A DNA stretch of 64,000 nucleotides from Streptomyces roseoverticillatus (GTDB taxonomy: Bacteria; Actinomycetota; Actinomycetes; Streptomycetales; Streptomycetaceae). Positions 23,475 to 32,472 of the stretch are shown one piece after another. The notes below the pieces were generated by a model. It was not told the origin of the DNA and did no database searches. It was given only the letters and a program-made list of their open reading frames with translations. The stretch is from positions 1 through 64,000 of the forward strand of contig NZ_JOFL01000001.1 of assembly GCF_000719265.1 (NCBI RefSeq). The letters are read 5' to 3'. A program made the translations under genes and the position numbers. The stretch's first letter is position 1, and the number at the start of each line of letters is the position of its first letter.

Positions 23475-23906
23475 TCAAGCGGTGAAGCGCCGCACGTAGC
23501 GCCTCTGCCAGGGCGTTTCGACCGCGTGGCGGTCGTAGTGGTGGCGGACGTAGGCCACGGCACGGTCCGCGGGGACGCCGTCGAGGACGGCCAGGCAGGC
23601 CAGGGCCGTGCCCGTGCGGCCGCGGCCGCCGGCGCACGCGATCTCGACGCGTTCGGCCGCGGCCCGCGTCCACGCCTCGCCGAGGACGGCGCGGGCCCCG
23701 GCGGGGCTGCTGGGGAGGCGGAAGTCCGGCCAGCGCAGCCACGCGGCCTCCCAGGGGACTTCGGGAGGCCGCTTGCCGAGCAGGTACACCGCGAAGTCGG
23801 GATCCGGCCCCGCGGGGAGGGGGCGGCGCAGGCCGCGGCCACGGACGAGGCGGCCGGAGGGCAGTTGCAGGATCCCGGCGTCGCCGGCCTTCCACGTCTC
23901 GGTCAC
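23475..23906 (-). CDS. Protein-tyrosine/dual-specificity phosphatase-like protein
   Basis: 143 residues. The phosphatase loop reads ACAGGRGRTGTAL: nucleophile Cys and Arg are kept, but the usual His before the Cys is Ala. A WPDF-type Asp (RWPDFRLP) precedes it as the possible general acid. This AC variant is, from memory, typical of a Streptomyces PTP subgroup. Substrate unknown. Downstream, 10 bp separate its start from the CoA-transferase stop, so the two could be cotranscribed. Confidence 0.75.
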   Translation of the reverse strand: MTETWKAGDAGILQLPSGRLVRGRGLRRPLPAGPDPDFAVYLLGKRPPEVPWEAAWLRWPDFRLPSSPAGARAVLGEAWTRAAAERVEIACAGGRGRTGTALACLAVLDGVPADRAVAYVRHHYDRHAVETPWQRRYVRRFTA

Positions 23907-23916
23907 GCCGCCGAGG

Positions 23917-24975
23917 TTACGCCCAGGCGCTCAGGACGTCGGCGGCCGTGTGCGCGCCGGGCGCCGGGGCCGGGGCGGGGACGGCGGCGGGGGTGCGGCT
24001 GAAGCGGGGGGCCGGGGCGGGCTGGGGCGCGCCGGCCACGTCCACGAAGGCGGCCCGCTCGCGCAGCGCCGGGTGCGCGGCGGCCTCGGCCGGGTCCAGG
24101 ACCGGGACGACGCACGCCTCGTGCTCGTCGAAGACCTTGGTCCAGTGGTGGCGGGGGTGTTCCGCGAAGGCGGCCGCGAGGAGGTCGCGCAGGGCGGGCC
24201 AATCGGCCTCGTCGGCGCGGTCGGGCAGGGCGGCCGGGTCGAGGGCGAGGCACTCCAGCAGCGTGTCGTAGAAGCGCGGTTCGATGGCGCCGACCGCGAC
24301 GTGGAGGCCGTCCTGGCAGGCGTAGGTGGTGTAGAAGGGGGCGTCGGTGACGGTGGTCATGCCGGGGAGGTCGCGCCATTGACGGGTCATCACGTCCAGC
24401 ATGGCGGCGCCGTCGACCATCGCCGCGTCGACGACCTGGCCGCGGCCGGAGCGGTCGCGCTCGTGGAGGGCGGCCAGGATGCCGAGGGCTTGGAGCATGC
24501 CGCCGCCGGCGAAGGTGGACAGGTAGGTGGACGGGGGCACCGGAGCGCCCCCGGCGGGGCGGTTGCCGTCGAGGAGTCCGGCCATGGCCAGGAAGCTGAT
24601 GTCGTGGCCGGGCCGCGCGGCCCAGGGGCCGGTGCGGCCCCAGCCGGAGAGGCGGGCGTAGACGAGGCGCCGGTTGCTCTCCATCACGTTCTCCGGGCCC
24701 AGGCCGAGCCGTTCGCACATGCCGGGGCGCAGCCCCTCCAGGAACACGTCGGCGCGGTCGATCAGTGAGCGGACGGTGTTCAGGTCGTCCTCGTCTTTGA
24801 GGTCGGCGGCGACCGAGCGGCGGCCGCGGCCGAGGGGGTCGGCGGCCTGGTGGCGGCTGCCGGGGCGGTCGATCCGTACGACGTCGGCGCCGAGGTCGGC
24901 GAGCAGGGTGGCGGCGTAGGCGGTGGGGGCGCCGGCGGCGAGTTCCACGACGCGGAGGTGGTCCAGGGGGCCCAT
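23917..24975 (-). CDS. CaiB/BaiF (family III) CoA-transferase
   Basis: 352 residues. LRVVELAAGAPTAYAATLLADLGADVVRID at the start and SGWGRTGPWAARPGHDISF are family III signatures; the catalytic Asp is in GQVVDAAMVDGAAML. Family members move CoA between acids or racemise 2-methylacyl-CoAs (the AMACR branch looks closest). The Pro/Ala-rich C-terminus is short for the family. Given the nearby acyl-CoA synthetase, it may belong to the biosynthetic region, though it is read from its own promoter region containing direct repeats at 24991-25020. Confidence 0.85.
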   Translation of the reverse strand: MGPLDHLRVVELAAGAPTAYAATLLADLGADVVRIDRPGSRHQAADPLGRGRRSVAADLKDEDDLNTVRSLIDRADVFLEGLRPGMCERLGLGPENVMESNRRLVYARLSGWGRTGPWAARPGHDISFLAMAGLLDGNRPAGGAPVPPSTYLSTFAGGGMLQALGILAALHERDRSGRGQVVDAAMVDGAAMLDVMTRQWRDLPGMTTVTDAPFYTTYACQDGLHVAVGAIEPRFYDTLLECLALDPAALPDRADEADWPALRDLLAAAFAEHPRHHWTKVFDEHEACVVPVLDPAEAAAHPALRERAAFVDVAGAPQPAPAPRFSRTPAAVPAPAPAPGAHTAADVLSAWA

Positions 24976-24990
24976 TTCGGGTTCCTCACT

Positions 24991-25020
24991 TCTGTTCTGA
25001 GCAATGCGTCTGTTCTGAGC
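24991..25020. repeat. 12-bp direct repeats in the CoA-transferase/ohr divergent gap
   Basis: TCTGTTCTGAGC occurs at 24991-25002 and 25009-25020, an 18-bp pitch, 16 bp before the CoA-transferase start. The gap (24976-25121) is clearly less GC-rich than its surroundings. Candidate operator. Confidence 0.55.
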
Positions 25021-25121
25021 GGTTCGGTTCGGGGTTCCGTATGGCCTGCCGGCCGTCTCTCTTCCTAAGTTCCGGGTGTTTTCCCTTTCTGTTTCTCCGG
25101 TCGTGAATGGAGTGTTTTTCC

Positions 25122-25538
25122 ATGGGAGTTGTGTACACAGCCGATGTCGTGTCGTCGGGGGACGGCCGCAACGGCAGCGTGCGTTCGCCGGACGGTGTCC
25201 TGGAGCTGGGTCTGGCCGCGCCCAAGGAGGTCGGCGGCCCGGGTGGCGCCACCAACCCGGAGCAGTTGTTCGCGGCGGGTTACGCGGCGTGCTTCCACAG
25301 CGCGCTGCGGCTGTCGGCCCGCGAGGCCAAGGTGGCCCTGGCGCAGGACACGGTGTCCGCGCGGGTCCACCTGGAGCGGGACGAGAGCGGGTACTCGATC
25401 AGCGCGGACCTCGTGGTGGACCTGCCGGGGGTGCCGGAGGACGTCGCGCGGTCCCTGGTGGAGCAGGCCCACGGCCGCTGCCCGTATTCCAAGGCGGTGC
25501 GTGACACCATCCGGGTCGGCATCTCGCTGGCGTCCTGA
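25122..25538 (+). CDS. Organic hydroperoxide resistance protein (Ohr/OsmC family)
   Basis: 138 residues from ATG 25122 (GGAG upstream). Ohr hallmarks: GGATNPEQLFAAGYAACFHSAL with the peroxidatic Cys, and the resolving Cys in QAHGRCPYSKAVRDTI. Reduces organic hydroperoxides with dihydrolipoamide-type thiols. In many bacteria an OhrR MarR regulator is adjacent; none is here. Converges with hemL across a strong hairpin. Confidence 0.93.
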   Translation: MGVVYTADVVSSGDGRNGSVRSPDGVLELGLAAPKEVGGPGGATNPEQLFAAGYAACFHSALRLSAREAKVALAQDTVSARVHLERDESGYSISADLVVDLPGVPEDVARSLVEQAHGRCPYSKAVRDTIRVGISLAS

Positions 25539-25557
25539 CGGCTCCCCCGCTCCCCCG

Positions 25558-25591
25558 CTGCCGGGTCCGGTGATCGCACCGGGCCCGGCAG
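25558..25591. terminator. Hairpin between convergent ohr and hemL
   Basis: A 15-bp stem with one G-U pair (arms 25558-25572 and 25577-25591) and an ATCG tetraloop, placed 19 bp after the ohr stop and 25 bp after the hemL stop on the other strand. Confidence 0.8.
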
Positions 25592-25616
25592 CGCTGTCGT
25601 CACGCGCCCGGGCGCC

Positions 25617-26915
25617 TCAGGCGGGCTGCGCCGCCGCGGCGGCCTTGGCGGCCGCGGGCAGGGCGGACAGCACCCGGTCCACGGCGCGGTCGTCGTGGGA
25701 CGCCGACACGAACCACGCCTCGAACGGCGACGGGGGCAGGTACACGCCCTGGCGCAGCATCGCGTGGAAGAAGGCGCGGTAGCGGTGCGCCTCGGTGGCC
25801 TTGACCGCGTCGTAGTCGGTGACGGGCGCGGAGGCGAAGAAGACGGAGAACATGGTGCCGGAGTACTGCAGCCGGTGGGCGACGCCCTCGGCGTCCAGGG
25901 CCTGCGAGACGTGGCTGCCGATGGTGGCGGAGACCGTCTCCAGGCGCTCGTAGACCTCACCGGTGCAGTGGCGCAGCGTGGCGAGGCCGGCGGCGGTGGC
26001 CACCGGGTTCCCGGCGAGCGTGCCGGCCTGGTAGACGGGGCCGGACGGGGCGAGGTGCTCCATGACGTCGGCGCGGCCGCCGAAGGCCGCGGCGGGGAAG
26101 CCGCCGCCCATGACCTTGCCGTACGTGAAGAGGTCCGCGGCCACGCCGTCGCGCCCGTACCAGCCGTCCCGGGCGGCGCGGAAGCCCGTCATGACCTCGT
26201 CGGAGATGTAGAGGGCGCCGTGGCGCCGGCAGAGGTCGGCGAGGCCCTGGTTGAAGCCGGGCAGGGGCGGGACGGCGCCCATGTTGCCGGGGGCGGCCTC
26301 GGTGATGACGCAGGCGATGTCGCCGCCCTGCTCGGCGAAGGTCTTCTCGACGGCGGCGAGGTCGTTGTAGGGCAGGACGATGGTGTCGGCGGCCTGAGCG
26401 CCGGTCACGCCGGGGGTGTCGGGCAGGGCGAAGGTGGCGAGCCCGGAGCCGGCGGCGGCGAGGAGGGCGTCGACGTGGCCGTGGTAGCAGCCGGCGAACT
26501 TCACGATCTTCGTGCGGCCGGTGAAGCCACGGGCCAGGCGGATGGCGGACATCGTCGCCTCGGTGCCGGACGTCACCAGGCGCACCCGCTCGACGGGGGC
26601 GACGCGGTCGGTGATCTCCTCGGCGAGGGCGATCTCGCCCTCGGTGGCGGTGCCGAAGGACGTTCCCTTGGCCAGGGCCCCGCGGACGGCGTCCATGACG
26701 GCGGGGTGGCGGTGGCCGAGGATCATCGGCCCCCAGGAGCAGATCAGGTCGACGTACTGGTTGCCGTCGGTGTCGGTGAGGTAGGGCCCCTGGGCGGAGG
26801 CCATGAACACGGGGGTGCCGCCGACCGAACCGAAGGCTCGTACGGGGGAGTTGACGCCGCCGGGGATGACGGTGCCCGCGCGGGCGAACAGCGTCTCGGA
26901 CATGGGGGTGGTCAT
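25617..26915 (-). CDS. hemL: Glutamate-1-semialdehyde 2,1-aminomutase (cluster copy)
   Basis: 432 residues, full length. PLP-dependent aminomutase that converts glutamate-1-semialdehyde to 5-aminolevulinate. Landmarks: [69 protein letters not shown] and the PLP lysine K267 in [12 protein letters not shown], all conserved. It is the last gene of the minus-strand run that includes hemA and hemB, behind a hairpin and a polypyrimidine tract, so it may be partly uncoupled. Housekeeping and cluster copies cannot be told apart by sequence alone, but the context favours a dedicated copy. Confidence 0.93.
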   Translation of the reverse strand: MTTPMSETLFARAGTVIPGGVNSPVRAFGSVGGTPVFMASAQGPYLTDTDGNQYVDLICSWGPMILGHRHPAVMDAVRGALAKGTSFGTATEGEIALAEEITDRVAPVERVRLVTSGTEATMSAIRLARGFTGRTKIVKFAGCYHGHVDALLAAAGSGLATFALPDTPGVTGAQAADTIVLPYNDLAAVEKTFAEQGGDIACVITEAAPGNMGAVPPLPGFNQGLADLCRRHGALYISDEVMTGFRAARDGWYGRDGVAADLFTYGKVMGGGFPAAAFGGRADVMEHLAPSGPVYQAGTLAGNPVATAAGLATLRHCTGEVYERLETVSATIGSHVSQALDAEGVAHRLQYSGTMFSVFFASAPVTDYDAVKATEAHRYRAFFHAMLRQGVYLPPSPFEAWFVSASHDDRAVDRVLSALPAAAKAAAAAQPA

Positions 26916-26979
26916 GACACGGGCCTTTCACAAGGAGAGTTCACAAGACAAGAAAGAAAGAGGGAGGGGAAGGGGGGCG

Positions 26980-27008
26980 GAGCCGGCGGCCTCGGGGGCC
27001 GCCGGCTC
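26980..27008 (-). terminator. Hairpin with pyrimidine tail between acyl-CoA synthetase and hemL
   Basis: A perfect 12-bp stem (GAGCCGGCGGCC with GGCCGCCGGCTC) and 5-nt loop begins 9 bp after the synthetase stop. On the minus strand it is followed by about 38 nearly pure pyrimidines (complement of 26943-26979), then the hemL leader: terminator-like, or an attenuator. Confidence 0.6.
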
Positions 27009-27017
27009 CGGTGTCCG

Positions 27018-29075
27018 TCAGGCGGGGGTGCCGGCCTCGGCCACCGTGTACGCGGCGTCGAGCACCACCGCGCCCGCGCCCTCCTTCAGGACGCGCACGG
27101 GGTTGAGGTCGAGCTCGAAGCCTTCGGGCCAGTCCTGGACGGCGAGGGCGACGTTCTCCAGGAGGCGGGCGAGGGCGGTGGTGTCGGCGGCGGCCGTGCC
27201 GCGGGCGCCGTTCAGGAGGGCCGCGCCGCGCAGTTCGGCGATCATCGCTTGGGCGTCGCCGGGGGCCAGCGGCAGCAGGCGGTGGCTGACGTCGTCGAGG
27301 ATCTCGGCGAAGATGCCGCCGAGGCCGACAGTCAGGACGGTGCCGAGGGCGCTCGTGCGGGCGCCGACGATCATCTCGACGCCGGCGGGGGCGAGTTCCT
27401 CGACGAGGACGTCGCCGCCGAGTGCGGCGAGCTTGTCGTAGGCCCCGGGAGCGTCCTGTTCGGTGATGCCGACGAGGACTCCCCCGGCCTCGGACTTGTG
27501 CAGCAGCCCGGGGACGACGGCCTTGGCGACGGCGCGGCCGCCGAGCTCGGCCACCAGGCGTGCCGCGTCCTCGGCGCCGGTGGCGGTGCGGCCCTTGGGG
27601 ACGGTGGCGCCGGCGGCCGCGAGGAGCGACTTGAGCTGCGGCTCTGTGGCGTCCTGCGCGGGGGCGGGGGCGCCGGGGCCGGCGGGGGCGGTCGTGGCGG
27701 TGCGCGGGCGGCTGACCTGCCAGAGGGCGGACGCGGCGCGCAGGGCGCGGGCGGGCGTGGGGTAGTCGGGCAGGCCGGCCTCGCGGAGCTGGGCGGGGGC
27801 GTCGGGGGCGAGGAAGTCGGCGCCGGTGCGGGCGACGAGGATGGGCTTGCCGCCCTTGCGGGCCGCCTTGGACAGGGCGGTGACGGCCTTCTCGACGTCG
27901 GGGCCTGCCATGACGCAGAAGCAGGCGATGATGATGTCGACGGCGGGGTCGGCGATCAGGACGTCGAGGGACTTGTCGAAGAGCGAGGGGTCGCTCAGGA
28001 CGGTGGCGGTGATGTCGACGGGGTTGTCGACGGCGCCGAAGGGCGGGACGATCTCGGCGAGCGCGGCGGTGCTCTCGGGGCTGAGGGCGCTCAGTTCGAG
28101 GCCGGCGTCCTCGACGGCGTCGGCGGCGAGGATGCCCGAGCCGCCGGAGGTGGTGACGACGGCGACCTTGGGGCCCTTGGGGCGCAGGGGGAACTCGAAG
28201 GCCTGGGCGACGTCAAGGAGTTCGTCGATGTCGCCGACGCGGACGATGCCGAGCTGGCGCAAGGCGACGTCCAGGACGCGGTCGTCGGTGGCGAGGGCTC
28301 CGGTGTGGGAGGCGGCGGCGCGGCCGCCGGCCTCGGTGCGGCCGGACTTCAGCAGGGCGACGGGCTTGCCGGAGTCGGCGAGCGTGCGCAGGGTGGCGGG
28401 GTCCGGGGTGTCTTCCAGGTAGCCGAGGAGGCCCGTGCACTCGGGCTCGGCGGAGAGCTCGCGCAGGACTTCGAGGGCGGTGACGTCGGCGTCGTTGCCC
28501 GTGCTGACGACCCAGCCGGGGCGCAGTCCGCGCTGCAGGGCGAGGCTGGCGGCGCCGAAGCCGAGGGCGCCGCTCTGGCTGACGAAGGCGAGGGTGCCGG
28601 GCTCGAAGGGGACGCTCTCGGCGCCGAAGAGCGGGCTGAAGGTGGCGAGGACGCGGTTGTTGAAGCTGACGGCGCCGATGCAGTTGGGGCCGATGAGGCG
28701 CAGCCCGCCGGCGCGGGCGCGGGTCACGAGGTCGTCCTGGAGGGCGGCGCCCTCCTCGCCGGTCTCGGCGAAGCCGGAGGAGGCGATGATGGCCAGGGGG
28801 ACGCCGGCGGCGATGCAGTCGTCGACGGCGCCGGGGACGCGGTCGGCCGCGACCATGATCAGGGCGAGGTCGACGGGCCCCTGGACATCGGTGAGGCCGG
28901 GGTACGCGGGGACGCCCAGGACCTCGCCGCCGCGGGGGTTGATGGGCAGGATGCGGCCCTTGTAGCCGTGGCGCAGCAGGAAGTCCATGGGCTTCCTGCC
29001 GAGGGCGCCGGGGCGTTCGGTCGCTCCGATGACGGCGATCGAGTCGGCGTTCCACAGGGCGGATATTGCACTCAT
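27018..29075 (-). CDS. ADP-forming acyl-CoA synthetase (fused alpha-beta)
   Basis: 685 residues. N-terminal CoA-binding domain (SIAVIGATERPGALG, LPINPRGGEVLG), succinyl-CoA-ligase-like domains (IGPNCIGAVSF, FVSQSGALGFG), the phospho-His motif in AAASHTGALATDD, and a C-terminal ATP-grasp domain (VAKAVVPGLLHKSEAGGV, GARTSALGTVLTVGLGG). It makes an acyl-CoA from a carboxylic acid plus ATP, releasing ADP. Start overlaps the hemA stop by four bases (ATGA), so translation is coupled to the 5-aminolevulinate pathway; 5-aminolevulinate or a pyrrole-derived acid is a reasonable substrate guess. Confidence 0.88.
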   Translation of the reverse strand: MSAISALWNADSIAVIGATERPGALGRKPMDFLLRHGYKGRILPINPRGGEVLGVPAYPGLTDVQGPVDLALIMVAADRVPGAVDDCIAAGVPLAIIASSGFAETGEEGAALQDDLVTRARAGGLRLIGPNCIGAVSFNNRVLATFSPLFGAESVPFEPGTLAFVSQSGALGFGAASLALQRGLRPGWVVSTGNDADVTALEVLRELSAEPECTGLLGYLEDTPDPATLRTLADSGKPVALLKSGRTEAGGRAAASHTGALATDDRVLDVALRQLGIVRVGDIDELLDVAQAFEFPLRPKGPKVAVVTTSGGSGILAADAVEDAGLELSALSPESTAALAEIVPPFGAVDNPVDITATVLSDPSLFDKSLDVLIADPAVDIIIACFCVMAGPDVEKAVTALSKAARKGGKPILVARTGADFLAPDAPAQLREAGLPDYPTPARALRAASALWQVSRPRTATTAPAGPGAPAPAQDATEPQLKSLLAAAGATVPKGRTATGAEDAARLVAELGGRAVAKAVVPGLLHKSEAGGVLVGITEQDAPGAYDKLAALGGDVLVEELAPAGVEMIVGARTSALGTVLTVGLGGIFAEILDDVSHRLLPLAPGDAQAMIAELRGAALLNGARGTAAADTTALARLLENVALAVQDWPEGFELDLNPVRVLKEGAGAVVLDAAYTVAEAGTPA

Positions 29076-30433
29076 GCCATGATCTCCTGGGCGGCGGGGG
29101 CGGTGTTCGCGGTGGGCGAGCCGGCTGCGGCGGCGGCCCCGCGCGGACCGGTCTCGGGGGCGAAGAGGGCGCGCAGAGCGTCGACGTAGACGTCGCCGTC
29201 GGGGGCGCCGGCGAGCCGGCGGGCGCGCACGGTGGGCTGGTGGAGCATCTTGTCGACGATGCGCCGGACGCTGTGGGCGACCTCCTCCTGGGCGGCGCTG
29301 TCCATGGCGTCCAGGCGGCGGCTGAGCCGGTCGAGTTCGGTGGCGGTGGCCTCGGCCGCGCTGGTGCGCAGCGCGGCGAGGATGGGGGTGGCGCGGGCGG
29401 CGCGGCGGTCCGCCTTGAAGGCGGCGACCTCGGTGTCGACGATGCGGTGGGCGGACTCGACGCTGGCGACGGAGAGTTCGTCGTCCCCGCCCTCGGCGGC
29501 GATGCGCTGGAGGTCGACGAGGACGGTGCCCCCGGCCTCGGCGACGCCGGCCTCGATGTTGCGGGGCAGCGAGAGGTCGAGCAAGTACAGTTCGCGGCCC
29601 GCCCGGGCCGCCATGGCCTCGTCGACGTGCCGGCGGGTCACCAGCGGGACGGTGGAGGCGGTGCAGCTGACGACGACGTCGACCTCCGCCAGGAGGCGGG
29701 GGATGTCCTCCAGGGGGTATCCGGTGCCGCCCGCGGTCTCGGCCAGGCGCTGGGCCTTGTCGGGCGTGCGGTTGGCCATGTGGACGGTCTGCAGGCCGGA
29801 GCGGCGCAGCGCGGCGAGGACGACGCCGCCGAAGGAGCCGGCGCCGATGACGAGGGCGGTCTTGCCGTCGAGCGAGCCGACTAGGCGCTCGAAGAAGGCG
29901 AGCCCGGCGGTGGCCAGGGAGCGGCCGGCCTCGTTCAGGCCGGTCTCGTTGCGGGCGCGCTTGCCGGCGCGCAGCGCGGCCTGGACGGCCTGGTTGAGGG
30001 TCTTGCTGGCGGTGCCGGTGCGCTGGGAGCGGTCGAGGGCCTCCTTGACCTGGCCGAGGATCTGGTCCTCGCCCAGGACGACTGAGTCGAGGCCGGCGGC
30101 GACCTGGAAGAGGTGGCGCAGCGCGTCGTCGGCGGAGCGCACGTAGGCGTACGGGGCGATCTCGTCGGCGTGGACGCCGGTGTGCTCGGCGATCAGGTGT
30201 GCGACGGCGGGCGCGGGGTCGGTGCCGGGCTCGGCCTCCAGGTAAACCTCCATCCTGTTGCAGGTCGACAGGACGAGGGAGGAGCCGAGGCCCGGGGCGC
30301 CGGCCATGTCGCCGGCCAGGTCCTCCAGCGGGCGCGGGGTTTCGTAGAGGCGCTCGAGGAGGTCGAGCGGGGCGGTGGCGTGGCTGATGCCCACGGCCAT
30401 CAGCCGGCTGTCATCGGGTGTGTGTCGTTCCAC
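29072..30433 (-). CDS. hemA: Glutamyl-tRNA reductase (cluster copy)
   Basis: 453 residues. Reduces glutamyl-tRNA to glutamate-1-semialdehyde with NADPH. Catalytic Cys58 in LSTCNRMEVYLE, substrate motif GISHATAPLDLLERL, LGEDQILGQVKEAL, Rossmann ALVIGAGSFGGVV, and the C-terminal dimer helix region (RRIVDKMLHQPTVRAR). An Ala/Pro-rich tail ends the protein. No rex, hemC or hemD is adjacent, unlike the usual Streptomyces heme operon; instead it sits between hemB and an acyl-CoA synthetase, supporting a secondary-metabolic role. Confidence 0.93.
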   Translation of the reverse strand: MERHTPDDSRLMAVGISHATAPLDLLERLYETPRPLEDLAGDMAGAPGLGSSLVLSTCNRMEVYLEAEPGTDPAPAVAHLIAEHTGVHADEIAPYAYVRSADDALRHLFQVAAGLDSVVLGEDQILGQVKEALDRSQRTGTASKTLNQAVQAALRAGKRARNETGLNEAGRSLATAGLAFFERLVGSLDGKTALVIGAGSFGGVVLAALRRSGLQTVHMANRTPDKAQRLAETAGGTGYPLEDIPRLLAEVDVVVSCTASTVPLVTRRHVDEAMAARAGRELYLLDLSLPRNIEAGVAEAGGTVLVDLQRIAAEGGDDELSVASVESAHRIVDTEVAAFKADRRAARATPILAALRTSAAEATATELDRLSRRLDAMDSAAQEEVAHSVRRIVDKMLHQPTVRARRLAGAPDGDVYVDALRALFAPETGPRGAAAAAGSPTANTAPAAQEIMA

Positions 30434-30565
30434 GGTCTGTGCACCTTGGTGTGTGGCGGGCGGGAAGCGGGGCGCCTGCCGGCCGGGCGGAGGGGGGCCG
30501 TCCCGGCCGGCAGGAGAGGGCGGTTCGCCGCGCGGGGCGCGGGACGCGGAGTGCGGGACGGCGGG

Positions 30566-31588
30566 TCAGCGGCCCACGCGCGGGGCGAACTCGGTGGCCC
30601 AGTACGTGATGATCTGGGAGGCTCCGGCGCGGTGGATGGCGGTGAGGCTCTCCACGATGGTGCCGTCGCGGTCGATCCAGCCGCGCTCGGCGGCCGCCTC
30701 GATCATGGAGTACTCGCCGGAGACCTGGTAGGCGGAGACGGGCACGTCGACGCGGTCGGCGATGAGGCGGACGATGTCGAGGTAGGCCAGGGCGGGCTTG
30801 ACCATGACCATGTCGGCGCCCTCGGCGAGGTCGAGGTCGACCTCGCGCAGGGACTCCCGGATGTTGCCGGGGTACTGCTGGTAGGTGCGCCGGTTGCCCT
30901 GGAGGGAGGACTCGACCGCGTCGCGGAAGGGCCCGTAGAAGTGGGACGCGTACTTGGCGGAGTAGCCGAGGATCGCGACGTTGTGGTGGCCGGCCTGGTC
31001 GAGGGCGGCGCGGATGTGGCGAACCTGGCCGTCCATCATGCCGCTGGGGGCGACGATGTGGGCGCCGGCGTCGGCCTGGACGACGGCGGCCTGGGCGTAG
31101 AGCAGGACGCTGGCGTCGTTGTCGACGTCGCCGTCGGCGCCGAGGACGCCGGTGTGGCCGTGGGTGGTGTACTCGTCGAGGTTGATGTCGCCGATGACGA
31201 CGGTCGCGTCGCCCACCTCGGCGGTCACGTCGCGCAGGGCGGTCTGCAGGATGCCGTCGGGGTCGACGGCTCCGCTGCCCCGCTCGTCCTTGTCCTTGGG
31301 GATGCCGAAGAGCATGACGCCGCCGACGCCCGCGGCGACCGCCTCGGCCGCGGCCTTGCGGAGGCTGTCGCGGGTGTGCTGGTAGACGCCGGGCATGGAG
31401 GGGATGGGGCGGGGCTCGGTGATGCCCTCGCGCAGGAACAGCGGCTGGATGAGGTTGTTGGCGTTGACCTGGGTCTCGGCGGTCAGGCGGCGCAGCTGGG
31501 GGGTGCGGCGCAGCCGGCGGGGCCGGTGCAGCGGGGCCGCGGCGGGGGTGCTGGCGGGGGCCGGGCCGAGGGTGGAGTGGGTGTTCAT
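30566..31588 (-). CDS. hemB: Porphobilinogen synthase (cluster copy)
   Basis: 340 residues from ATG 31588, 8 bp after the stop of the upstream gene. Joins two 5-aminolevulinates to porphobilinogen. The two active-site lysines are present: K212 (GYSAKYASHFYGPF) and K264 (MVMVKPALAYLD). The metal-site segment reads GDINLDEYTTHGHTGVL (133-149), where the actinobacterial enzymes I remember have Cys at the positions of N136 and T146. HemB normally acts in heme and B12 synthesis; here it closes a full glutamate-to-porphobilinogen set with gltX, hemA and hemL. Confidence 0.92.
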   Translation of the reverse strand: MNTHSTLGPAPASTPAAAPLHRPRRLRRTPQLRRLTAETQVNANNLIQPLFLREGITEPRPIPSMPGVYQHTRDSLRKAAAEAVAAGVGGVMLFGIPKDKDERGSGAVDPDGILQTALRDVTAEVGDATVVIGDINLDEYTTHGHTGVLGADGDVDNDASVLLYAQAAVVQADAGAHIVAPSGMMDGQVRHIRAALDQAGHHNVAILGYSAKYASHFYGPFRDAVESSLQGNRRTYQQYPGNIRESLREVDLDLAEGADMVMVKPALAYLDIVRLIADRVDVPVSAYQVSGEYSMIEAAAERGWIDRDGTIVESLTAIHRAGASQIITYWATEFAPRVGR

Positions 31589-31596
31589 GGGGTCTT

Positions 31597-32406
31597 TCAC
31601 GCTCCCTGGAGGGTCGAGCCGAGGAATACCTTTTCGAGGTGGTGCGCGATGTCGGAGGGCGGCCGGTGGAACCAGTAGCCGGCGGTGGAGCGGGCGAAGA
31701 CGCCCAGGCGCCCGAGTTCGGCGGTGAGTTCGGCGAGCTTGACGGCGAGGCCCGCGGGGTCGACGACGGGCATGCCGGCGAGTTCGCGGACGCCGAGGTG
31801 CCAGAGGATCTCGTTGGGGATCCCCTCGGCGGGGACGATCACCTCGGCGCCGGCTGCGCGGGCGCGTTCGGCGGCTTCGGTGTAGACGGTGAGGAAGGGG
31901 TCGCAGTCGCCGTCGAGGGCCCGGTGGACGCCGTCCCAGCCGCCGGGGACGACTTCGTACGCGGCGAGGTGGGAGTCCAGGCCGTAGCGGGTGATGTTGG
32001 CGCGGATGGGTTCTTCGAGGGGCGGCATGAAGCCGAGGAGGCCGAAGCGCTGGCCGGTCATGGCGGAGAGGAAGAAGGCGCTCTCGCCGTAGCCGAGGGT
32101 GGGGATGCCCGCGAGGTGGCGGGCGTCGCGCAGGCCGGGGTCCTGGCCGGCGGCGGTGATCCAGGCGTCGTAGCCGGAGCGTTCGGCGCGCACCGCGGCG
32201 TGGGCGAAGTGCTGGGAGAACAGCACCTGGGCGGCGTGGTGGCCGACCAGGCCGAAGGGGGTGTTGTCGGGGTAGGTGTCGGCGGGCAGGGTGTGGACGT
32301 CGATGACGGTGCCGGGGGCGGCGATGGCGTCGAGGTGGTCGCGGTACCACTGGTCGAGGAGGGGGATGCGGCCCTCCACGGTGTGTTTGTGAAACCAGAT
32401 GCGCAT
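31597..32406 (-). CDS. Hydantoin/Asp-Glu racemase-fold protein lacking both cysteines
   Basis: 269 residues (AAAGGAA before the ATG). The fold is recognisable from WITAAGQDPGLRDARHLAGIPTLGYGESAFFL and AEVIVPAEGIPNEIL, which correspond to the ACFxDPGL and LGCAGM cysteine loops of hydantoin racemases. Here both cysteines are replaced (A86 region and A193/E194 region). It is therefore unlikely to racemise by the two-thiol mechanism; lyase, isomerase or hydrolase chemistry on a cluster intermediate is possible. It sits in a tight operon, 8 bp upstream of hemB. Confidence 0.75.
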   Translation of the reverse strand: MRIWFHKHTVEGRIPLLDQWYRDHLDAIAAPGTVIDVHTLPADTYPDNTPFGLVGHHAAQVLFSQHFAHAAVRAERSGYDAWITAAGQDPGLRDARHLAGIPTLGYGESAFFLSAMTGQRFGLLGFMPPLEEPIRANITRYGLDSHLAAYEVVPGGWDGVHRALDGDCDPFLTVYTEAAERARAAGAEVIVPAEGIPNEILWHLGVRELAGMPVVDPAGLAVKLAELTAELGRLGVFARSTAGYWFHRPPSDIAHHLEKVFLGSTLQGA

Positions 32407-32472
32407 GGGGTTCCTTTGGGCGGATGACGTTCCATCAGAGGAAGGGGGGGTGGCCCGTGAGGGGCCGGAGGC

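Noticed and set aside
25695..29189. 1164-codon open frame on the plus strand across hemL and the acyl-CoA synthetase
   Set aside because: A Gly/Val/Glu-rich mirror of two well-identified genes; no motif, no ribosome site.
29072..31588. Ordinary housekeeping heme operon
   Set aside because: hemC, hemD and rex are missing and the genes are interleaved with CoA-ligase, monooxygenase and racemase-like genes, so a biosynthetic cluster fits better.
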